Virus record (IMG/VR): IMGVR_UViG_3300044954_000034
Coordinates: 1-22,270 of that record
Source: a virus
Direction: 5' to 3' (one strand)
DNA length: 22,270 bases
Positions 1-7,360 of the stretch are shown here, in pieces (within the stretch, counting starts at the first letter, position 1; the number at the start of each line of letters is the position of its first letter). Both the position numbers and the translations under genes were made by a program. The notes under the pieces were generated by a model that searched no databases, was not told the DNA's origin, and saw only the letters and a list, made by a program, of their open reading frames with translations.

Positions 1-96
1 AATCAGTATCCGATGCTCAATGGCGACTGGTGGCTGGCCGCCGCTGCTGGCGGGCTGCTGCGTACTCCAAGCATGGCAGGGGGAATGGTAGGATGA
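1..96 (+). CDS. C-terminal end of a small or structural phage protein (partial)
   Basis: The window opens inside a reading frame that runs without a stop to TGA at 94-96. The visible 31 residues begin NQYPMLNGDWW and continue into an Ala/Gly-rich hydrophobic tail (LAAAAGGLL), ending GGMVG. The stop overlaps the next start in an ATGA arrangement (ATG 93-95), which is the dominant junction type in this window and supports this as a real gene end. The tail could be a membrane-seeking segment or a flexible Ala/Gly end. Too little is visible to name a family. Given the genes that follow, a virion or tail protein is likely, but this is inference only. Confidence 0.6.
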   Translation, partial: NQYPMLNGDWWLAAAAGGLLRTPSMAGGMVG

Positions 97-908
97 AACT
101 CGCACGCAAAGTCGGTGCTACCTCGCAAATCCTGCAAATCTTCATCGCGGATTCGTCCAGCACCACCGGGGCGGGGCTGACGGGCCTAGTGTTCAACTCC
201 TCCGGCCTGACGGCGTATTACAACCGCGACACCGACGCATCGCCAACGGCTATCAGTTTGGTCACAATGACCGTGGGAACTTTTACCTCTAGCGGATTCA
301 AAGAGATTTCGTCGGCCAACATGCCTGGATGGTACCAGCTTTGCGTTCCCAATGCTGCCCTTGCGAGCGGGGCCAAAAGCGTTGGGATACACCTGAAGGG
401 GGCGACGAATATGGCGCCCCTGCCGATCGAGATTGATTTGCAAGCAGACGTCAACGTGGAACTATTCGGCGGCACTGCGGGAACGTTTACCACCGCCGGC
501 TACCCGGACGTGGCCCCCGACTGGGGCAAGGTACGCAACCCATCCACGGTTGTGAGTTTAAGCGGTACGGACATTGAAACGGCGACAACGGTGGAAAACA
601 TCGCGCTTGCAATACAAGCCGACCTGCCGCAGCGAATCACAAAGAACACGGCATTGTCAGCGTTTATGTTTAAACTCGTTTCCTCAACAGACCATATTTC
701 CGCTGTAACCGGCGTTACAGTTACTGCCACGCGGTCGCTAGATGGAGCCGCCTTTGCATCTTGTGCGAATAGCGCAACCGAAGTCTCTGGAGGCTGGTAC
801 AAAATAGACTTGGCGGCTGCGGACTTGAACGCCAACGTAGTAGTGTTGAAGTTCACCGGGACCGGTGCAGATACACGCGAAATTGTTTTGATTACACAGC
901 CGACATGA
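93..908 (+). CDS. Structural protein with two tandem beta-sandwich-like domains
   Basis: This 271-residue protein starts at ATG 93, chosen because a G-rich ribosome binding site lies just upstream and the ATG overlaps the previous stop as ATGA; an in-frame ATG at 30 would add an arginine-rich leader inside the previous gene. Two segments look alike. Residues of roughly 10-115 run from LQIFIADSSSTTGAGLTG to GWYQLCVPNAALASG, and roughly 190-271 from FKLVSSTDHISAVTGVTV to GGWYKIDLAAADLNANV. Each has a short strand, a TG-V/L turn, an aromatic GWY motif, an Ala-rich turn and closing strands, consistent with a duplicated Ig-like or jelly-roll domain. Such modules are common in phage tail fibres and baseplates. 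There are no catalytic motifs. The exact role is unknown, and tail fibre or adaptor is inference. Confidence 0.75.
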   Translation: MKLARKVGATSQILQIFIADSSSTTGAGLTGLVFNSSGLTAYYNRDTDASPTAISLVTMTVGTFTSSGFKEISSANMPGWYQLCVPNAALASGAKSVGIHLKGATNMAPLPIEIDLQADVNVELFGGTAGTFTTAGYPDVAPDWGKVRNPSTVVSLSGTDIETATTVENIALAIQADLPQRITKNTALSAFMFKLVSSTDHISAVTGVTVTATRSLDGAAFASCANSATEVSGGWYKIDLAAADLNANVVVLKFTGTGADTREIVLITQPT

Positions 909-1102
909 TCCTAGACCGCTACCTAAACCCGACGGTCCTGGAGTACGGCGTCAACGTGTTGGCGTTTGTCAACCCGTCGGAGGTGGCGTCCAGCCGTGTC
1001 GTGTTCACTGCCACAGGTGCGATGCCGCTATTCACATCCCAAGGAGGCATTGCGAAGTTCACGAACGACAACCGTTCGCCGCTGTATGGGGACAACCTAT
1101 GA
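905..1102 (+). CDS. Small hypothetical phage structural protein
   Basis: This 65-residue protein is linked to its neighbours by ATGA overlaps at both ends (ATG 905 inside the previous stop; its TGA 1100-1102 overlaps the next ATG at 1099), so it is almost certainly translated by coupling. The sequence is a mix of short beta-prone stretches such as VLAFVNPSEVASSRVVFTA and a polar C-terminus NDNRSPLYGDNL. No cysteines, signal peptide or membrane segment are seen. I do not recognise the family. Its position between two probable fibre or tail proteins suggests a small virion component or assembly factor. Confidence 0.7.
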   Translation: MILDRYLNPTVLEYGVNVLAFVNPSEVASSRVVFTATGAMPLFTSQGGIAKFTNDNRSPLYGDNL

Positions 1103-1452
1103 GCCGATATTTCCCGGAAGTATTCACACTGCTAGAGGGCGAAAGCGTTACGAGCTACGTCAACTTCAACAGCGTCATGCCGAGCAGCGAAACGCTATCC
1201 GCCTCGACGGCACAGGGCATCACAGGCAGCAGCACGCTAACCGTAGGTGCCACGAGCATCCCTAGTGCCAGCGTGGTCATCAACGGCAGCACGCTTGTCG
1301 CCTCACGCTACATCAAGTTCAGGGTCAGCGGGCAATCGGCCAGTGGAGGCTACGACAGCAAGGGCAGTTACGAGGTGTTATGCGAGGGCGTAACTACTGG
1401 CTCGGACACACGCCGCGGCATCGCCAGGTTCGTTACCTCAAGGGCAAGCTGA
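1099..1452 (+). CDS. Probable fibre-tail adaptor-like or Ig-like structural protein
   Basis: The 117-residue product starts at ATG 1099 overlapping the previous stop. It begins with a short N-terminal segment (SRYFPEVFTLLEGESVTSYVNF), followed by Ser/Thr-rich beta repeats around ITGSSTLTVGATSIPSASVV and a closing strand with YEVLCEGVTTGSDTRRGIARF. The pattern (a strand, an 'S..V' block, then Y-V-C-G-TT-G-RRGIARF) resembles the small beta-sandwich adaptor proteins that connect fibres to phage tails, where a 'TT..GR' turn precedes the last strand. That resemblance is by eye only. The gene ends one base before the HNH nuclease gene, so it is co-transcribed with the packaging genes. Confidence 0.65.
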   Translation: MSRYFPEVFTLLEGESVTSYVNFNSVMPSSETLSASTAQGITGSSTLTVGATSIPSASVVINGSTLVASRYIKFRVSGQSASGGYDSKGSYEVLCEGVTTGSDTRRGIARFVTSRAS

Positions 1453-1453
1453 C

Positions 1454-1804
1454 ATGGCGACAGCACCCAAGGTCCATAGGCCATACACCGATAGGCAGCT
1501 ACGAGGCACGACAACACAACGAGGATACGGGCACGACTGGCAGAAGCTCAAGCGATGGTATCGCAAACGCAATCCACTATGCGAGCGATGCAAGGCCAAG
1601 GGACTCACGGTGATAGGCCACGACGTACACCACAAGACGCCATTCACGCACCTAGGCGATCCAATGAGGCTCGACATGCGCAACCTGGAAACGCTGTGCA
1701 GGGCGTGCCACGTCAAGGAGCATCGCCGTATACAGGCCCGGCCTAATAGCCCGAACCCTATTAGCGTGGGTCAGCATATATCCGGGGGGGGTGTCTCAAA
1801 ATGA
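1454..1804 (+). CDS. HNH endonuclease, terminase-associated type
   Basis: This 116-residue protein has the compact phage HNH core: a zinc knuckle CERC (43-46), the histidine motif DVHH (57-60), Asn 77 and the second cysteine pair in LCRACHVKEH (81-90). The size and layout match HNH proteins that lie beside terminase genes in HK97-type phages, where HK97 gp74 is known to stimulate terminase cleavage of concatemeric DNA during packaging. The N-terminal basic segment before the first CxxC fits DNA binding. The gene sits one HNH gene away from the terminase large subunit. Odd points: the last codons read through a run of eight G (1784-1791), and a 7-bp inverted repeat lies at 1743-1764. The C-terminal tail beyond the HNH core (NSPNPISVGQHISGGGVSK) is probably dispensable. 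Confidence 0.88.
   Translation: MATAPKVHRPYTDRQLRGTTTQRGYGHDWQKLKRWYRKRNPLCERCKAKGLTVIGHDVHHKTPFTHLGDPMRLDMRNLETLCRACHVKEHRRIQARPNSPNPISVGQHISGGGVSK
1743..1764. repeat. Inverted repeat inside the 3' end of the first HNH gene
   Basis: CTAATAG (1743-1749) and CTATTAG (1758-1764) are perfect reverse complements separated by 8 nt. A second small hairpin, GTGTC (1791-1795) with GACAC (1803-1807), straddles the stop codon of the same gene. Neither is followed by a T tract, so I do not call them terminators. They may be RNA structure between the two HNH genes or chance. Confidence 0.35.
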
Positions 1805-1846
1805 CACACTTGCGACGTTTGCCCCGCCTCGCCGAAAGCGAAAAAA

Positions 1847-2416
1847 ATGGAAGCAAAATTGACCTGTACCCGATGCGGCCAAGCCCACGTGCGTGACAAT
1901 CGCGGACGCCCTGTTGCCAATCAATGGGTGTGCAAGCATTGCGGAAAGCGTATGGGGCGGTATGGCCGCAAGGTTGGATTTGCAATTTGCTACGTGTGCC
2001 ATTGCCCATTCATACGGCTGGGGAAGGGGCGCAAGGTGTGCGGTAGTTCGTGCCAAAGCTACGTCACCCGCCAAAGACAAAAGGCGAGAGGCGTTAAGCA
2101 GTCGTGGCGGAATGGCGTGTCGATACGCCAGCGGTGTGAGAAGCACGGCGTAAAGTGCGAGAATGTCGTGCCGCTAATGGTGTTTCGACGTGACAACTTT
2201 CAGTGCCAACTGTGCGGCATCGCGACCGACCCTTGTGCAACCCCATCACATGAGTCCTACCCGACCATTGACCACATTATCCCGGTGTCACGCGGTGGGC
2301 CGCACACTTACGACAACGTGCAGTGTGCCTGCCGCAAGTGCAATACACGCAAGGGAACAAAACTAACGTACAAGCCAACGGACAACACGCGGGACGTTAT
2401 ATGCCTGCGACGATGA
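1847..2416 (+). CDS. HNH endonuclease with two N-terminal zinc ribbons
   Basis: The 189-residue protein has three metal-binding parts in order. First is a Cys4 ribbon with C7, C10, C29 and C32. Second is a Cys4 cluster with C48, C51, C65 and C69. Third is a C-terminal HNH domain with FRRDNFQCQLCG (113-124), the catalytic DHIIPVSRGG (142-151), N157 and the second knuckle CRKCNTRKG (162-170). The HNH core is a textbook example of the broad bacterial/phage HNH family. The additional ribbons suggest DNA-site recognition and are typical of free-standing mobile nucleases. It ends in an ATGA overlap with the terminase large subunit. It could be a homing-type selfish nuclease or a second packaging-associated nuclease; the sequence does not decide. 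A poor Shine-Dalgarno site (A-rich) precedes ATG 1847. Confidence 0.87.
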   Translation: MEAKLTCTRCGQAHVRDNRGRPVANQWVCKHCGKRMGRYGRKVGFAICYVCHCPFIRLGKGRKVCGSSCQSYVTRQRQKARGVKQSWRNGVSIRQRCEKHGVKCENVVPLMVFRRDNFQCQLCGIATDPCATPSHESYPTIDHIIPVSRGGPHTYDNVQCACRKCNTRKGTKLTYKPTDNTRDVICLRR

Positions 2417-4182
2417 CCCGCAAAGACCCACGAGGCGGCCACAACGCCAAATCGCTTGAACAGCACAAGCGAGAGGGGACATACCGCGCGGATCGCCACA
2501 AGCCAGAGGTGCCCACCGCCCCGCTACTAGCCAAGCCGCGGCACTGTGCTGCCAAGGACCGCCACGTGCCGCCGGAGTGGATACACACCCGTGCCGACGA
2601 GTTGGCCCGCGATGCCGGCTGCTGGTTCGAGTTGCCGTTCGCCGAGCATGTTCGAAAGTTCGCTCGCAAGTTCTTGCGGCTGTGGGAGGGCGATGCTGCG
2701 GGCAAACCGTTTGAGCTGCTCGCCTGGCAGTGGGAGCGTGTGATTGCCCCGCTGTTCGGCTGGTTCCGGTGGGATGAGCAACGGCAGAAGCCGGTGCGGC
2801 GGTTCAACACGGCCTACATCGAAGTTCCGAAGAAGCAAGGGAAGTCGCCACTAGCGGCCCTGGTCGGCGTGTACCTGATGGCCGGCGACGGCGAGGGTGG
2901 CTCATCCGTGTTCTCGGCAGCCACCACGCAGCGGCAGGCGGGCATCGTCCACAATCACGCCCTGAACATGATAAAGGCCAGCGAGGAAATGAACCTCCGC
3001 TGCAAGCTGAACAGGTCCACGCACGCCGTGACCTACCTGCCCACGGATAGCATCTATCGGTCCATCTCGTCGGATGCCGGCGGCGCCGAGGGGCTGAACG
3101 GGCACTGCATCATTGACGAGCTTCACGCCTGGGACGGGCGGGCGTTCTTCGATGCGTTGCGGTATATGGGGGCCAGCCGGTCGTCCCCAGTGCTGTTTGC
3201 GATTACCACGGCGGGCGATGACATGGCGAGCGTCTGCCGGGAGCAGCACGACTACGGCCAGGCCGTCAACCGGGGCGACATCACGGACAGCGGGTTCCTG
3301 TGCTACATCACTGCCGCCAGCAACGAGGACGACCCCGGCGACGAAGCCACCTGGCAAAAGGCGAACCCGTCCTACGGCAAGATTATCTTCCGTGACGAGA
3401 TGGCCCGAGCCTACCAGCAATCCAAGCAGACGGCCACGCAGCTATCGGCGTTCAAGCGTTACCGGCTCAACGTCTGGGCGACGGCCACGAATCCCTGGCT
3501 CAATATCGACGACTGGCTGAAGTGCGGCGAGGACTACACGGAAGCGGATCTGCAGGGTCAGCCGTGCTATGCCGGGCTGGACTTGTCGGCCTCACGGGAC
3601 ATGACGGCTCTATCGCTCGTGTTCCCCGGCGAGTACGGCTATCGCGTGCTGCCACACTTCTGGGTGCCGGAGAAGGTCGTGGAGGAAAAGTCCAACGTCG
3701 TGCCCTACCGGGACTGGATAGCCGGCGGGCATGTGACGGTCTGCCCAGGCGAGGTCATGGACTACGAGTGGGTGGAGGCCAAGATTGCCGAGGTGAGCAA
3801 ACGGTTCAAGGTGATGGAAATCGCCTACGATGCCTGGCACGCCACGGAGCTGGAGCAGAACCTGACGAAGCGGCACCGGATGACGTGCGTTAAGTTCCCG
3901 CAGGTCATCAGCAACTTTGCGATGCCGACGGCGGAACTGCTGGCGATGGTCAAGTCGGGCAAGTTCGCCCACAACCGCAACCCGGTGCTGACGTGGCAGG
4001 CCGGGCACTGCAACGTCTACACGGACCCCAGCGGCAACACGCGGCCCGTCAAGCCCAAGCAGGGCGATGACCGGAAGATTGACGGCATCGTGGCAACCAT
4101 CATGGCATTAGCAAGGGCGATGCACCCCGACCGGCGCAAGGTCAGCGTGTACGCCTCGCAGGGCATCAGGAGTTTCGGATGA
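2413..4182 (+). CDS. terL: Terminase large subunit (HK97/Terminase_1 type)
   Basis: This is the ATP-driven DNA packaging motor and headful or cos nuclease, 589 residues from ATG 2413. I chose this start because it overlaps the HNH stop as ATGA; upstream in-frame ATGs at 2323 and 2401 lie inside the HNH gene. The ATPase half has Walker A VPKKQGKS (about 138-145) and Walker B CIIDE (232-236). The RNase H-like nuclease half has GLDLSASRD (acidic D390), YDAWHA (D473) and KIDGIVA (D557), which gives the usual set of carboxylates. The first 30 residues (GGHNAKSLEQHKREGTYRADRHK) look like the leader motif usually seen at the start of terminase small subunits. No separate small subunit is visible in the window. 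It docks on the portal encoded downstream. Confidence 0.97.
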   Translation: MTRKDPRGGHNAKSLEQHKREGTYRADRHKPEVPTAPLLAKPRHCAAKDRHVPPEWIHTRADELARDAGCWFELPFAEHVRKFARKFLRLWEGDAAGKPFELLAWQWERVIAPLFGWFRWDEQRQKPVRRFNTAYIEVPKKQGKSPLAALVGVYLMAGDGEGGSSVFSAATTQRQAGIVHNHALNMIKASEEMNLRCKLNRSTHAVTYLPTDSIYRSISSDAGGAEGLNGHCIIDELHAWDGRAFFDALRYMGASRSSPVLFAITTAGDDMASVCREQHDYGQAVNRGDITDSGFLCYITAASNEDDPGDEATWQKANPSYGKIIFRDEMARAYQQSKQTATQLSAFKRYRLNVWATATNPWLNIDDWLKCGEDYTEADLQGQPCYAGLDLSASRDMTALSLVFPGEYGYRVLPHFWVPEKVVEEKSNVVPYRDWIAGGHVTVCPGEVMDYEWVEAKIAEVSKRFKVMEIAYDAWHATELEQNLTKRHRMTCVKFPQVISNFAMPTAELLAMVKSGKFAHNRNPVLTWQAGHCNVYTDPSGNTRPVKPKQGDDRKIDGIVATIMALARAMHPDRRKVSVYASQGIRSFG

Positions 4183-4913
4183 GTGCAGTAGTGGATTACA
4201 ACGAGATATGGACGCCGCCAGAGTTCTTTTCGTGCCGGGAGCAGTGCCCGGTATGCGAGATGCGTGGTGCGTCACAACCGGAGCGGGACCGCTACGGCTT
4301 CACGGTGTACCCGGCCACGTGCATCTGCTGTGGCTTGCGTTGGTTCTCAATCCGCATGTCGGCCACGGAATACGCGAAGTTCTACCAGACCGGCACCTAC
4401 CGCCGGCTAGTGTCGGCGTACCACGGGCGGGAGATGGGGGGCAACGAAAAACAGTACGCACGGCACGTAGCTGCTTTTGTGCGTGGCTACGGCATCCAGA
4501 CGCGATTGTGCAGCATCCTTGACATAGGCGGTGCGCCGGACGGCTTGTGGGGCTGGTGGGAACGCTGCACGATCGCACAGCGTGAGAGGATCATTGACCC
4601 GGCGATTGATGGAGAAACAGCGGAAACTTTTGATGCACGCGGCGAGACATGGGATTTAATACTCGTGGCCCAAACGGTAGACCACCTGCTTGAGCCGGGC
4701 GCCGTGTTCAAGAAGCTAGCGGGCTGCTTGGCTCCCGCTGGTATCCTATTCTTCGACGCCGTGGACTGGGACGCCACGAAGGAATACAAGATCGACCACC
4801 CGTGCAACTTCAACATGCGTTCGGCGTCGATGCTGGCCGAGGTAGCCGGGCTGCGAATCGACAAGATGGAGCGGAGCGGGAATCATCTGAGGTTTCTATG
4901 CAGGCACTGGTAA
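4179..4913 (+). CDS. Zinc-binding class I SAM methyltransferase, glycan-cluster type
   Basis: The 244-residue protein starts at an ATGA overlap with terminase. The N-terminal part carries CPVC (23-26) and CICCG (48-52), a zinc-binding module that in this methyltransferase group precedes a conserved YxxGxY segment, seen here as FYQTGTYRRLVSAYHG. The Rossmann domain has SAM motif I LDIGGAPDG (114-122), the acidic motif IIDP (138-141), the motif IV-like AQTVDHLLEP (164-173), and a late DHPCNF..ASMLAEVAGL segment. Relatives with this layout are commonly encoded in O-antigen, capsule and deoxysugar clusters, where they methylate sugars or small molecules. Phage DNA methyltransferase motifs (DPPY, PC) are absent. 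Its place between terminase and portal is unusual. I infer sugar methylation linked to the nonulosonic acid genes downstream, but an unrelated small-molecule substrate is possible. Confidence 0.8.
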   Translation: MSAVVDYNEIWTPPEFFSCREQCPVCEMRGASQPERDRYGFTVYPATCICCGLRWFSIRMSATEYAKFYQTGTYRRLVSAYHGREMGGNEKQYARHVAAFVRGYGIQTRLCSILDIGGAPDGLWGWWERCTIAQRERIIDPAIDGETAETFDARGETWDLILVAQTVDHLLEPGAVFKKLAGCLAPAGILFFDAVDWDATKEYKIDHPCNFNMRSASMLAEVAGLRIDKMERSGNHLRFLCRHW

Positions 4914-5041
4914 AGGAAATCACTGGCATCGCCGGGCTGGGGCTGTTGACCTTCGGCCTGTGGCATGTGGACTGGCGGCTAAGTTGCTGCACGCTGGGCG
5001 TGTTGCTGCTGGCCGGGGCCGTGTATGGAGTCACGCGATGA
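4898..5041 (+). CDS. Small hydrophobic (membrane) protein
   Basis: This 47-residue protein starts at ATG 4898 inside the end of the methyltransferase gene, with a TGAGG ribosome binding site at 4888-4892. After a short polar start (MQALVKEI) it is almost wholly hydrophobic: GIAGLGLLTFGLWHV, then a charged turn DWR, then CCTLGVLLLAGAVYGV ending in TR. This fits one hairpin of two short transmembrane segments. Its stop overlaps the portal start as ATGA. The real gene is likely because the start, SD site and coupled stop agree and the hydrophobic pattern is non-random. Function is unknown; small membrane proteins at such sites can be lysis or superinfection-related, but nothing here shows that. 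Confidence 0.6.
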   Translation: MQALVKEITGIAGLGLLTFGLWHVDWRLSCCTLGVLLLAGAVYGVTR

Positions 5042-6705
5042 GATTTGCATTACTAGGCAGCCTGCTGCGTCACGACTGGAGCAGCATCGAGAACCCGAAT
5101 ACGCCGATCACCGGGCAGAACCTGACGGCGTGGCAGACGTTTGGCGGGCGTAGCACCGTGGATGCCGGCGTATACGTGACCGACCAGACCGCCCTGGAAC
5201 TGCCGCCCATCTGGGGCGGGCTGAATGTCATCTCGTCGGGGTTCGCCAAGCTGCCGGTCAACTGCCGGCGGATGCTGACTCCCTCCGGTTCCGAAGTGGA
5301 CACGATGCATCCCGGCCAGCGGCTGATGTGGAACCCGAACCGCATCATGCGTCCGTTCAACTTCAAGCAGCTTGTGATATTCCAGGCTTTAATGTACGGC
5401 AACCACACGTCGCTCATTATGCGGAACGCAATGGCCGAGCCGGTGGAGCTGCTGCCGAGTACGCCGGGCTGCACGGAGGTCTTTACCAAGAACGGGGAAT
5501 ACTGGTATCGGCTCCGCTTCGACTCGCAGACGGTCGAAGCCCCGGCTATCAACGTGTTCCACATCAAGACAATGGGCACATCAGGCATCCTCGGAGAAGC
5601 CCTGACACGCTACGGGCGGCAGGCCATCGGGCAGGGGCTGGCGCTCAACAAATACGCATCCAGCACGTTCAAGAACAGCGGGCGTCCGGCGGCGGTGCTG
5701 ACGCACCCCGGCAACCTGGACGACGACACGGCCCGCCGCATCCGTGAATCGTGGGATGAGATGTACGCCGGCAGTGCGAACGCCGGCAAGACAGCGGTGC
5801 TCGAAGAAGGCATGACGCTGACGACGTTGGCATTTTCCGCAAAGGACACGGACATTGTGAACCAGGCAAACTTCAGCGTGCGTGAGGTCTGCAGGCTGCT
5901 GAACCTGCAACCGCACAAGCTGGCCGACCTGGAGAACGCATCGCTCCGCAGCGTGCCGGAAGCGAATCAGCAATTCCTGGACGACACGCTGGAACCCTGG
6001 CTGACGCAGTTCGAGGAGGAGTGCGATGAAAAGCTGCTGACCGAACTGGAGAAGGATAACAATTCGCACTACTTCGACTTTGACACCGAGAAGTTGCAGC
6101 GGATGAACCCCAAGGAGAAGGCGGAAACGCTGCGGACGCTCAAGGAAGCAATGCTCATCAACACGAACGAAGGGCGTGATTCGCTCGGCAAGAACCCCGT
6201 CGAAGGTGGCGACAAGTTCGAGAACCCGAACACGACAGCCCCGCAGCCGAACGAACCCATGCCTGCAACGGAGGACGATGACGACGACGAACGCAGCCAG
6301 CGGGAGCGGCAATCCATCCGTGCCCTGCTGGTCGGCGAGGCAACCCGGTTCGTGCGGCGGATCGGCGTGCGTGCCCGCAAGGAGTCGAAGTTCGACACCA
6401 CGTTTGCGGCCTGGTTCGAGGACACGCTGATTGCTGAGTTCCGCAGCCAATGGGTGGCGAGTCTGGCCCCGGCGTGTGCCCTGGCAGCACAAGACCGCCG
6501 TGGCATCGCCTCGGCAGCGGAGGCCGTGGACGCCGCCCTGGTGGAAATCCAGTCCGACCTGAACACAATCTACAGCACCAAGAGCCGTGATGCGTTCCCC
6601 GATGCGGTGGACGCCACGATGACCCGCCACGAACAAGAGTTGGCCGACAGGCTGGCCAGCTCGATTTTAAGGGAGGAAAACCATGAGCGACGTGCTGCGG
6701 CGTAG
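5038..6705 (+). CDS. Portal protein (HK97 gp3 family)
   Basis: The 555-residue portal forms the dodecameric ring at the capsid vertex through which DNA enters. The start ATG 5038 overlaps the stop of the small membrane protein (ATGA). Family signatures appear in order: PIWGGLNVISSGFAKLPV near residue 60, MYGNHTSLIMRN near 120, VFHIKTMGTSGILGEALTRY near 175, SGRPAAVL, VREVCRLLNLQPHKLADL, and the terminal helix TLEPWLTQFEEECDEKLL. Typical family members run near 400 residues; here an acidic linker (EDDDDDE, 412-418) leads to an extra C-terminal domain of about 135 residues, Ala- and Arg-rich and probably helical. That extension might bind scaffold, protease or DNA. Its 3' end overlaps the protease gene by 23 bases in another frame. 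Confidence 0.95.
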   Translation: MRFALLGSLLRHDWSSIENPNTPITGQNLTAWQTFGGRSTVDAGVYVTDQTALELPPIWGGLNVISSGFAKLPVNCRRMLTPSGSEVDTMHPGQRLMWNPNRIMRPFNFKQLVIFQALMYGNHTSLIMRNAMAEPVELLPSTPGCTEVFTKNGEYWYRLRFDSQTVEAPAINVFHIKTMGTSGILGEALTRYGRQAIGQGLALNKYASSTFKNSGRPAAVLTHPGNLDDDTARRIRESWDEMYAGSANAGKTAVLEEGMTLTTLAFSAKDTDIVNQANFSVREVCRLLNLQPHKLADLENASLRSVPEANQQFLDDTLEPWLTQFEEECDEKLLTELEKDNNSHYFDFDTEKLQRMNPKEKAETLRTLKEAMLINTNEGRDSLGKNPVEGGDKFENPNTTAPQPNEPMPATEDDDDDERSQRERQSIRALLVGEATRFVRRIGVRARKESKFDTTFAAWFEDTLIAEFRSQWVASLAPACALAAQDRRGIASAAEAVDAALVEIQSDLNTIYSTKSRDAFPDAVDATMTRHEQELADRLASSILREENHERRAAA

Positions 6706-7360
6706 CAACGAAACTGACGTAGAACTGCGGGCCGACGGTGACGCCAAGGAAATCACCGGCACGGCAGCCGTGTTCTACGACGGCACACGGGACACGGAGT
6801 TCGTCCTGGACCCAGGCGGCCAGGGCCGGCGCAAGGTAGTCGAGCGGATTCTGCCCGGCGCCTTCGACAAGGTAATGCGTGAGCGCAACATTAGCGACAC
6901 CCGCGCCCTGTTCAATCACAACAGCGACCACCTGCTGGGACGCCGCAGCAGCGGCACGCTCAAGCTCGAGGTAACGGGGCGTGGACTGGGGTATGCGATT
7001 CCATTCGACGCCGCGGACCCCGACCATCAGCGGGTAGCGGCCAAGATGCAGCGGGGCGACCTGCGAGGCAGCAGCTTTGCATTTTCACTAGGGGAGAAAG
7101 ACATGGAGCGGAAGATCGAGGGTGACGTTGGCGTCGTGGAAATCCGCAGCGTCGATAAGCTGTACGACGTTGGCCCCGTGACGTTCCCGGCCTACGGCGG
7201 GACGGACGCCGGGATGCGTGGCCACAACCCTGAAGCGGAGCTAAAGCAGTTCCGCAAGTGGGAAGCCGAGCAGGAGGAAGCCGCAGCGGCAGCGGCTAAG
7301 GAAGCGATAGCCGCCGAGAACGCAACCTGGGAGGCCCGCGCTAAACTGGCGGGGATGTAA
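6683..7360 (+). CDS. Prohead protease (HK97 gp4, U35-type)
   Basis: The 225-residue serine protease trims the delta domain of the major capsid protein and itself during head maturation. A strong GGGAGG site sits just before ATG 6683 inside the portal gene. Recognisable parts are the strand ITGTAAVFYDG near 24-34, ERILPGAFDK (54-63), catalytic-histidine motif ALFNHNSDHLLG (75-86), and the serine motif DLRGSSFAF (126-134), followed by DVGPVTFPAY. The C-terminal third (from about 185) is a Glu/Ala-rich helix that is probably the cleavable tail or a scaffold-like segment. The stop TAA shares its last base with the next start (TAATG), coupling it directly to the NeuB-like gene. Confidence 0.95.
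   Translation: MSDVLRRSNETDVELRADGDAKEITGTAAVFYDGTRDTEFVLDPGGQGRRKVVERILPGAFDKVMRERNISDTRALFNHNSDHLLGRRSSGTLKLEVTGRGLGYAIPFDAADPDHQRVAAKMQRGDLRGSSFAFSLGEKDMERKIEGDVGVVEIRSVDKLYDVGPVTFPAYGGTDAGMRGHNPEAELKQFRKWEAEQEEAAAAAAKEAIAAENATWEARAKLAGM

Noticed and set aside
5581-6636. A 351-codon open frame on the - strand opposite the portal gene
   Set aside because: It is a shadow of the portal gene, with no start context and no motif.
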